DNA of 12,062 nucleotides, taken from Gammaproteobacteria bacterium (GTDB lineage Bacteria; Pseudomonadota; Gammaproteobacteria; J044). The stretch spans positions 1-12,062 of the forward strand of contig JALWNJ010000318.1 in NCBI GenBank assembly GCA_026995955.1, in the 5' to 3' direction. Below are positions 7,413 through 12,062 of this stretch, in pieces. The position numbers and the translations under genes were made by a program. Position 1 is the stretch's first letter. Every line of letters starts with the position of its first letter. The notes under the pieces were generated by a model. That model was given only the letters and a program-made list of their open reading frames with translations. It searched no databases and had not been told where the DNA came from.

Positions 7413-7440
7413 TTGATATATACGGATATGCATATATAAT
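7413..7440 (+). promoter_or_regulatory. arsR promoter with overlapping ArsR-type operator
   Basis: TTGATA (7413-7418) and a perfect TATAAT (7435-7440) are 16 bp apart, the best sigma-70 match in the window. The spacer holds the palindrome ATATGCATAT (7426-7435) inside a longer imperfect ATATATA/TATATA dyad (7416-7438), typical of ArsR/SmtB-family operators. A bound repressor would block RNA polymerase. It should control the arsR-permease run and perhaps the divergent CMD-like gene. Confidence 0.8.
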
Positions 7441-7473
7441 AATGCGAACGATTTGACCCGCAGGAGGTATCCC

Positions 7474-7821
7474 ATGGAAGTCGCCCAGTTTCACCGCGCC
7501 CTGTCCGACGAGACCCGCCTGCGGGTGCTTGCCCTGTTGACTGCGGAAGGCGAGCTCTGCGTTTGTGAGCTGGTCCTTGCGCTGGACATGATCCAGCCGC
7601 GCATCTCGCGCCATCTGGCCCTGCTGCGCGATCAGGGCATCCTGCAGGCCCGGCGCAGCGGGCAATGGGTATTGTATTCCATTGCCCCGGATCTGCCGGC
7701 CTGGGCGCGGGAGATCCTGCGCGCCAGCGCAGGGGCCGTGGCGCAAACGGAGGCCGGAAAGCGGGACCAGGCCCGGCTGGCGGACATGCACGAGCGCCCC
7801 TCGCGCCAGTGCTGCGCCTGA
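7474..7821 (+). CDS. arsR: ArsR-family metalloregulator
   Basis: This 115-aa winged-helix repressor is released from DNA by As(III)/Sb(III) or another thiophilic ion. The ATG at 7474 is chosen because AGGAGG (7462-7467) precedes it by 6 bases; a TTG at 7453 would lie upstream of that site. The sensor motif is Cys29-Val-Cys31 (ELCVCEL) at the start of the recognition region, as in E. coli ArsR (ELCVCDL). The HTH continues as MIQPRISRHLALLRDQGIL (39-57). A vicinal C-terminal Cys113-Cys114 pair could be a further ligand. It leads a four-gene co-directional run and has its own strong promoter. The inducer is most likely a trivalent arsenical or similar soft metal, but the exact specificity cannot be read from sequence. 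Confidence 0.92.
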   Translation: MEVAQFHRALSDETRLRVLALLTAEGELCVCELVLALDMIQPRISRHLALLRDQGILQARRSGQWVLYSIAPDLPAWAREILRASAGAVAQTEAGKRDQARLADMHERPSRQCCA

Positions 7822-7847
7822 AGCCCGACGGGGATCGATTGCCGAAA

Positions 7848-7863
7848 GGCACCGACAGGTGCC
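7848..7863. repeat. Small hairpin in the arsR-permease gap
   Basis: GGCACC and GGTGCC form a perfect 6-bp stem with a GACA loop, 20 bases before the permease ATG. It could affect translation or processing of the message; no T-run follows, so it is not a terminator. Confidence 0.4.
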
Positions 7864-7883
7864 GATGACGGGAGACATCGTTC

Positions 7884-8843
7884 ATGTTCGAGAAACTGGC
7901 CGACCTGCTGGTGTGGCAATGGCTGGGCCTGGCCCCGGGGACCCACCTGGGCGAGGCGCTGCACTTCTTCGTGCAGGACACCACCAAGATCTTCTTCCTG
8001 CTGGTGGCGGTCATCTATGTGATGGGCCTGCTGCGCGCCCTGCTCAGCCCGGAGCGGGTACGCGACTACGTGCGGGGCAAGCCGCGCTGGCTGGCGCGGC
8101 TGTCGGCGGTGGTGCTGGGCGCGGTGACGCCGTTCTGTTCCTGCTCCTCGGTGCCGCTGTTCATCGGCTTCGTGGAGGCGGGCATCCCGCTGGGGGTGAC
8201 CTTCTCCTTCCTCATCGCCAGCCCGATGATCAACGAGGTCGCCGTGGTGGTGCTGCTGGGGGTGCTGGGCTGGAAGCTGACGGTGCTCTATGTGCTGGCC
8301 GGGCTCACCGTGGCCTGGTTCGGCGGCATCGTCATGCAGTGGTTCCGTCCGGAACGCTGGGTGGAGGACTATGTGTGGAAGATCCACATGGGCGAGACGC
8401 CGCAGATGCAGATGGACACCTCGCTGGCCGGGCGCCACCGCTTCGCCCTGCACGAGGTGCGCGAGATCGTCGGGCGCATCTGGAAGTGGGTGCTCATTGG
8501 CATCGCAGTGGGGGCCCTGTTCCATGGCTTCGTGCCGCAGGAATGGGTGGTGCGCAACCTCGGTGGCGAGGGCCACTGGTGGTCGGTGCCGCTGGCGGTG
8601 GTCATCGGGGTGCCGCTGTATTCCAATGCCACCGGCGTGATTCCCATCGCCGAGGCAATGCTGAACAAGGGCGTGCCCATCGGCACCACCCTGGCACTGA
8701 TGATGAGCATCGCCGCTCTGTCGTTGCCCGAGATGCTGATCCTGCGCAAGGTCATCCGCTGGCCGGCGCTGGCCATCTACGCCTCGGTGCTGGCCGTGGC
8801 CTTTACCCTGGTGGGCTGGGGTTTCAACCTGCTGGCCCATTGA
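7884..8843 (+). CDS. ArsP/COG0701-type permease (PF03773-like)
   Basis: This 319-aa inner-membrane protein has about eight hydrophobic segments in two halves. Each half carries a signature: TPFCSCSSVPLFIGF (82-96, with Cys85 and Cys87) and GVPLYSNATGVIPIAEAML (242-260). Both match the permease family that includes ArsP, an exporter of trivalent organoarsenicals in the characterised cases; other members have been linked to copper/zinc efflux. The central loop (about 155-195) is hydrophilic with several Met and His (HMGETPQMQMD). It follows arsR by 62 bases and has GGGAGA before the ATG. The neighbouring Cys-rich and CxxC proteins suggest a thiol-reactive substrate. I give no gene symbol because the substrate is uncertain. 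Confidence 0.88.
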   Translation: MFEKLADLLVWQWLGLAPGTHLGEALHFFVQDTTKIFFLLVAVIYVMGLLRALLSPERVRDYVRGKPRWLARLSAVVLGAVTPFCSCSSVPLFIGFVEAGIPLGVTFSFLIASPMINEVAVVVLLGVLGWKLTVLYVLAGLTVAWFGGIVMQWFRPERWVEDYVWKIHMGETPQMQMDTSLAGRHRFALHEVREIVGRIWKWVLIGIAVGALFHGFVPQEWVVRNLGGEGHWWSVPLAVVIGVPLYSNATGVIPIAEAMLNKGVPIGTTLALMMSIAALSLPEMLILRKVIRWPALAIYASVLAVAFTLVGWGFNLLAH

Positions 8844-8861
8844 ACGAAGGAGGAAACGCAA

Positions 8862-9275
8862 ATGAGTGAAACCGACAATCAGCCGGCGCTGCATGGCGCC
8901 ATCGTGTCCATGGTGTCGCTGGCCGCCGGCATTGCCAGCAACCACCCGCGCATGGGGCTGTGCCAGCTCGAGCGGCTGGTGGGCCTGAGCGTGCCCCGGC
9001 ACCAGATCGATGCCGTCATCGAGATTGCGCGCCACATCCGCGACGAGGCCCGGGAGCAGCTCGACAGCCGCTTCGACGAGGCCTGGCACGAGCTGATCGC
9101 AGCGAGCACATCCGCAGCCTGCAGCGGTTCGGAGGAGCCTGCCTCGGGCGATTGCTGCGGCGCCGATGACACGGCCGCCGAAGCAGTGCAGGGGGATTGT
9201 TGCGGCAGCAGCACCGAACCCGAGGAGGGCGAGGCCTGTTGCACCCCCACCCCCGGCGGACAGCCCTGCTGCTGA
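8862..9275 (+). CDS. Small protein with degenerate CMD-like N-terminus and CC-rich tail
   Basis: This 137-aa protein is not assigned to a characterised family. Residues 10-65 (IVSMVSLAAGIASN, then VPRHQIDAVIEIARHIRDEA) resemble the CMD/AhpD helical core, but the catalytic CxxC-x3-H is gone; only Cys34 remains nearby. Residues 85-137 are an acidic, low-complexity tail with Cys87 and four vicinal pairs at 98-99, 113-114, 126-127 and 136-137 (GDCCG twice, EACCT, QPCC terminal). Such a tail could bind soft metals or carry thiols. AAGGAGG gives a strong ribosome site 18 bases after the permease stop, so it is almost certainly cotranscribed. A chaperone or scavenger feeding the permease is inference. 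Confidence 0.85.
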   Translation: MSETDNQPALHGAIVSMVSLAAGIASNHPRMGLCQLERLVGLSVPRHQIDAVIEIARHIRDEAREQLDSRFDEAWHELIAASTSAACSGSEEPASGDCCGADDTAAEAVQGDCCGSSTEPEEGEACCTPTPGGQPCC

Positions 9276-9301
9276 ATGTTCACGACAACGGGAGAAAGAC
9301 G

Positions 9302-9535
9302 ATGAAACAGATCAAGGTGCTCGGCACCGGTTGTGCCAACTGCAAGGCCACCCAGAAGCTGATCGAGGAGGTCATCGCCCAGAAGGGGATCGAGGCCAGC
9401 GTGGAGAAGGTGGACGACATCGGCCAGATCATGAGCTACGGCGTGATGTCCACGCCGGGCGTGGTGATCGATGGCCAGGTGGTGCATGCCGGTGGTGTGC
9501 CGGATCGAGCCCAGCTGGAGCAGTGGCTGGCCTGA
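9302..9535 (+). CDS. Thioredoxin-fold CxxC protein (TM0996/MTH895 type)
   Basis: This 77-aa protein is a minimal thioredoxin or glutaredoxin-like fold with Cys11-Ala-Asn-Cys14 (GTGCANCKATQKLIEEV), the cis-proline loop STPGVVIDGQ (50-59) and a C-terminal helix. It belongs with the small 'redox-active disulfide' proteins (Thioredoxin_3, PF13192). Members often sit beside COG0701 permeases. The ATG at 9302 is used because GGGAGA lies just upstream and the family starts this way; the frame is open further left but overlaps the previous gene. It closes the arsR-led run. A role in reducing the permease substrate or the CC-rich protein's cysteines is inference. Confidence 0.92.
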   Translation: MKQIKVLGTGCANCKATQKLIEEVIAQKGIEASVEKVDDIGQIMSYGVMSTPGVVIDGQVVHAGGVPDRAQLEQWLA

Positions 9536-9700
9536 AGAGCGGGTGTTGAGCTCCGTTCCTCTCGCGCGGCGAGAAAGCAGGCGGCGTTCCGTTGGAATGC
9601 CTGGTGATGTTGAGGTTGGCGGTGGGTGATGAGTCCGTGGCGCATCGGAGCGCCATTTGCGATGATAGGACTTTGTCTGCTCGCCTCTTGGAGACCGCGG
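9536..9700. other. Intergenic region before the HPP gene
   Basis: A 165-base gap separates the thioredoxin-like and HPP genes. It contains a small TCTCG/CGAGA hairpin near 9560-9575 without a T-run. No convincing promoter or terminator is visible, so whether the HPP gene belongs to the arsR unit is undecided. Confidence 0.35.
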
Positions 9701-10672
9701 ATGAGCGAACGCGAGGAACCGACAGCCGTGCGCCTGTTGGCAGAGTTTCTGGGCATCGAGCTGCAGCGCGTCAGTCATGTCGAGCGCTGGGTGTCCGGTC
9801 TGGGTGGCGTGGTCGGCATTGGCGCGGTGTTCTTTGCCAGCCACTTCGTGCCGGATACGCCGGCCGGCTACATCGTAGTGGCCTCGATGGGGGCGTCTGC
9901 GGTGCTGCTGTTCGCTGTTCCGCATGGGCCGCTGTCACAGCCCTGGCCGCTGGTGGGCGGGCATCTGATCTCGGCGGTGGTTGGCGTGACGGTGGCGCTC
10001 AACATCGACAATCCCTTCGTGGCCGGGCCGCTGGCCGTGGGACTGGCCATTCTCGCCATGCACTATGCCCGCTGCATCCATCCGCCCGGGGGCGCCACCT
10101 CGCTGTCGGCGGTACTGGTGGGGCCGTCGATCCATGCCGTGGGCTATGCCTATGTGCTGGCGCCGGTGCTGGTCAACGTGGCGGCGATTCTGGTGGCGGC
10201 GCTGGCCTACAACGCCTTCTTCCCCTGGCGCCGCTACCCGGTGATGCTGGCGCGTCTGCGTCACGAGCGGCAGCGGGAAGCCGCACGACCGGAGCCGGAG
10301 GTGTCGGCCATCCCGCGCGAGAGTTTCGTCTATGCGCTGAGCGAGATCGACTCCATGCTCGACATCTCCGAGGCCGATCTGCTGCGCATCTACGAGCTGG
10401 CGACGGAACACCAGCAGCGAAGCCTGGGTCTCGATCCGGGCGAGCTGAAACTGGGTCATTACTACAGCAACGGGCGCTATGGAGACGACTGGTCGGTGCG
10501 CCAGATCGTGGACTGGGACGAGCGCCAGCCGCCGGAGGAGCGCCAGATCATCTACAAGGTAGTGGCCGGTCAGGGACGGCGTGGCCAGGGGGTGGCCACG
10601 GGTCGCGAATTCGCCCGCTGGGCGCGGCACGAGGTGTACCGCGACGACGAGAACTGGCGCAGGGTGCGCTGA
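9701..10672 (+). CDS. HPP-family integral membrane protein with soluble C-terminal extension
   Basis: The start at 9701 is supported by GGAGA seven bases upstream; an in-frame GTG at 9626 would add 25 residues without a good ribosome site. The protein is then 323 aa. Residues about 30-175 form the HPP membrane domain (PF04982-like), with SMGASAVLLFAVPHGPLSQP, PWPLVGGHLISAVVGV and the name-giving CIHPPGGATSL (125-135). A hydrophilic tail of about 140 residues follows. It is rich in Arg, Asp, Glu and Trp and lacks the CBS pair seen in some HPP proteins; it contains YALSEIDSMLDISEADLLRI and DDW-RQIVDW, EFARWARHEV and ENWRRV patches. Bacterial HPP function is poorly defined (a plant member is linked to nitrite transport). 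It converges with the M48 gene, 5 bases apart. Confidence 0.86.
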   Translation: MSEREEPTAVRLLAEFLGIELQRVSHVERWVSGLGGVVGIGAVFFASHFVPDTPAGYIVVASMGASAVLLFAVPHGPLSQPWPLVGGHLISAVVGVTVALNIDNPFVAGPLAVGLAILAMHYARCIHPPGGATSLSAVLVGPSIHAVGYAYVLAPVLVNVAAILVAALAYNAFFPWRRYPVMLARLRHERQREAARPEPEVSAIPRESFVYALSEIDSMLDISEADLLRIYELATEHQQRSLGLDPGELKLGHYYSNGRYGDDWSVRQIVDWDERQPPEERQIIYKVVAGQGRRGQGVATGREFARWARHEVYRDDENWRRVR

Positions 10673-10677
10673 GGCCG

Positions 10678-11547
10678 TCAGCGGGCGCCGCCACGCAGGC
10701 GCACCTGGATGCGGGCGAAGCGTTCCTCGCCCAGGGCCCCGGGCAGGCCGTCGAAGCGGTCACCCATGGCCTGCTCCAGGTGGGTCAGCCGGTCCTCGGG
10801 CAGCGGATGGGTCTTGAACAGCAGGGCCAGACGCGAGTCCCTGGCATTGATGGCGTCCAGGGTCTGCAGCACCGAGGGCAGCCCGAAGGGGTCGTAGCCG
10901 CCCCGGCTGGCGATGACCACGCCCATGCGATCGGCCTGGTACTCGTCCTTCTTGTCCAGGCCCTTGACATACAGATCCTGGGTGGCGTTGAGGGCGAATT
11001 CCACCATCTCCCGGTTGTCGTCGTCGGCCGTGGCCTTGATCACACTGCCGATGATGGTCATGTAGCCTTGGTCCTGCAGCGCCTTGAGGTGGTGCTTGGC
11101 CACCACATGCCCGATTTCGTGCGCCAGCACGCCGGCCAGCTCCGACTCGTTGCGCAGGATCTCGAACAGGCCGCGGGTGACCAGCACATAGCCGCCGGGC
11201 ATGGCAAAGGCGTTGACATCGGGATCGTCGGTGACGCCGAAGGTCCAGGGCAGGTCGGGGCGCTCGGTCTGCAGGGCCAGCCAGCGGCCGAGGCGGTTGG
11301 TGTAGTCCTGCAGTTCGGGGTCGTCCACCAGCGGTGCGGCGCCAAGCAGATGGGCGGCGAGATCACGCCCGATGCGCGCCTCGTCCTCGGGCTTCATGTT
11401 GTGTGCGCTCAGGATGGTGCTCACGCCCTTGGCCAGGGCGCCGATGTCGAGATTCTGCAGGTCGAGCTTGAAGGCCAGCGCCACCGTGGGCACCAGAGTG
11501 ATGGTAAGCAGCGTCGAGGCCAGGGTGAGCAGGATCCGGCGGGGCAT
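10678..11547 (-). CDS. Periplasmic M48-family zinc metalloprotease
   Basis: This 289-aa protein begins with a Sec signal peptide (hydrophobic 5-24, likely cleaved after TVALA). The zinc site is HEIGH at 143-147 with the third ligand Glu202 in DEYQAD, as in BepA/LoiP-type M48 peptidases. The substrate-groove motif NAFAMPGGYVLVTRGLF (112-128) is also typical. The C-terminal part has the THPLPEDRLTHLE signature of family members. It lacks a TPR tail like that of BepA. Such enzymes act in envelope quality control. The ATG overlaps the upstream SH3 gene's TGA by one base (TGATG), so the two are translationally coupled. Confident for family; the substrate is unknown. Confidence 0.94.
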   Translation of the reverse strand: MPRRILLTLASTLLTITLVPTVALAFKLDLQNLDIGALAKGVSTILSAHNMKPEDEARIGRDLAAHLLGAAPLVDDPELQDYTNRLGRWLALQTERPDLPWTFGVTDDPDVNAFAMPGGYVLVTRGLFEILRNESELAGVLAHEIGHVVAKHHLKALQDQGYMTIIGSVIKATADDDNREMVEFALNATQDLYVKGLDKKDEYQADRMGVVIASRGGYDPFGLPSVLQTLDAINARDSRLALLFKTHPLPEDRLTHLEQAMGDRFDGLPGALGEERFARIQVRLRGGAR

Positions 11548-12062
11548 CAGAACAGTTCCTCCTCTTCCTCGTCTTCGTAACTCGGGGTGGCGGGTTCGGG
11601 CGGGTCCAGGTAGTCCACAGGTCGCGCCGTAATGCCGGCCTCGCGGGCGAAGGCCACGGCCTCTGCCCGGCCTGCGCGGTGGCGTTCCATGCGCTTGACT
11701 TCCTTCAGGTCGGGCTTGGCCTTGGTGATGTCCTCCTCGCTGAGGCCACGCACACCCGTGGCCACGACCGTACCCTGACTGCCGCTGCGCATGAAGCTGG
11801 CCAGCGCGGCGATGCCGCCTGCCCCCTGTTTGCGCTTGCCACCCAACCGGACACTGAGCATGCGTACCCAGCCATCGTGGCCGCTGTCGGGCAGGTGTAC
11901 CCGATACCAGCCACCACGCCGTTCCTGGACATCGAGGCGCACGCCGGCTTTGAGCAGGGCGAGCTTCTTCGCCCCATAGGCGGGACGGTCGTAGAGCGGT
12001 GTGTCACGGCGCACGCTGCCGGGGTCGCCGGCGAAAACGGACAGGGCCGGCGACCCCGGCAG
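11547..12062 (-). CDS. SH3-domain envelope protein, 5' end outside the window
   Basis: The frame is open to the right edge, so the gene is partial; a GTG at 12014 is in frame but probably not the start. The residues before it (SVFAGDPGSVRRDTPLYDRP) look like the end of a signal peptide followed by the mature N-terminus. A bacterial SH3 (SH3b) fold follows: LYDRPAYGAKKLALLKAG, then RRGGWYRVHL and DGWVRML. SH3b domains bind peptidoglycan or peptides in the envelope. The C-terminal half is charged and helical with EEDITKAKPDLKEVKRMERH and ends in an acidic tail (EDEEEEELF). It is coupled to the M48 protease gene through TGATG, and such pairs occur in other proteobacteria. The perfect inverted repeat at the edge lies inside this frame. 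Confidence 0.82.
   Translation of the reverse strand: MPGSPALSVFAGDPGSVRRDTPLYDRPAYGAKKLALLKAGVRLDVQERRGGWYRVHLPDSGHDGWVRMLSVRLGGKRKQGAGGIAALASFMRSGSQGTVVATGVRGLSEEDITKAKPDLKEVKRMERHRAGRAEAVAFAREAGITARPVDYLDPPEPATPSYEDEEEEELF
12016..12062. repeat. Perfect 17-bp inverted repeat at the window edge
   Basis: The arm at 12016-12032 (CTGCCGGGGTCGCCGGC) is the exact reverse complement of 12046-12062, with 13 bases between. The second arm ends on the last base of the window. It falls inside the N-terminal coding part of the SH3 gene. It may be a true intragenic hairpin or a fold-back artefact at a contig end. Confidence 0.9.

Noticed and set aside
7453..7473. TTG start for ArsR
   Set aside because: The AGGAGG ribosome site lies inside this extension and points to the ATG at 7474.
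7632..9089. 485-codon minus-strand frame
   Set aside because: Antisense to arsR, the permease and the CC-tailed gene; His/Gln-rich composition is typical of a shadow frame.
9197..9301. Upstream extension of the thioredoxin-like gene
   Set aside because: It would overlap the CC-tailed gene and add a non-homologous Arg-rich leader; the ATG at 9302 has its own ribosome site.
9592..11580. 662-codon plus-strand frame
   Set aside because: Overlaps the HPP gene in another frame and the M48 gene antisense; ends in a poly-Ser run that is the antisense of the SH3 protein's acidic tail.

Overview
The window is about 12 kb of GC-rich chromosomal DNA with gammaproteobacterial character. The genes resemble those of proteobacteria, the tRNA gene carries an encoded CCA end, and the mercury and arsenic regulators and their operators follow the proteobacterial pattern. 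A sulfur-oxidising or other environmental gammaproteobacterium is a reasonable guess, but nothing here fixes the genus. I see no transposase, integrase, phage gene or CRISPR array.

Left part (1-3475). The 3' part of a cupin gene is followed by a Crp/Fnr-type regulator on the minus strand. Divergent from the regulator is a Tat-exported CotA/bilirubin-oxidase-like multicopper oxidase. The shared intergenic region carries a perfect 9-bp inverted repeat. A gene-free stretch follows. It is built from a 170-bp-period tandem duplication full of small hairpins, including a truncated 5' half of tRNA-Ser, and it runs into an intact tRNA-Ser(CGA).

Middle part (3719-7316). A stand-alone CZB zinc-binding protein comes first, then an unusually arranged mercury resistance set: merR (-), merC (+) and merA (-). 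merC and merA converge, and each has its own near-canonical MerR promoter (TTGACT -35, 19-bp spacer, CC(G/A)TAC/GTACGG dyad). No merT or merP is present, so MerC would be the only Hg(II) importer encoded here. Upstream of merA on the same strand is a small AhpD/CMD-like CxxC protein.

Right-middle part (7317-9535). An ArsR repressor gene with a strong promoter (TTGATA, 16-bp spacer, TATAAT) overlapping an AT-rich dyad heads a four-gene run: arsR, an ArsP/COG0701-type permease, a small protein with a degenerate CMD-like N-terminus and a tail of four CC pairs, and a CxxC thioredoxin-fold protein. This looks like an export module for a metal(loid) or thiol-reactive compound with its own thiol chemistry, and it is the most interesting part of the window.

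Right part (9536-12062). An HPP-family membrane protein with a long soluble tail converges with a minus-strand pair: an SH3-domain protein (truncated at the window edge) and a periplasmic M48 metalloprotease. The pair is joined by a one-base TGATG overlap. The window ends exactly on a perfect 17-bp inverted repeat.
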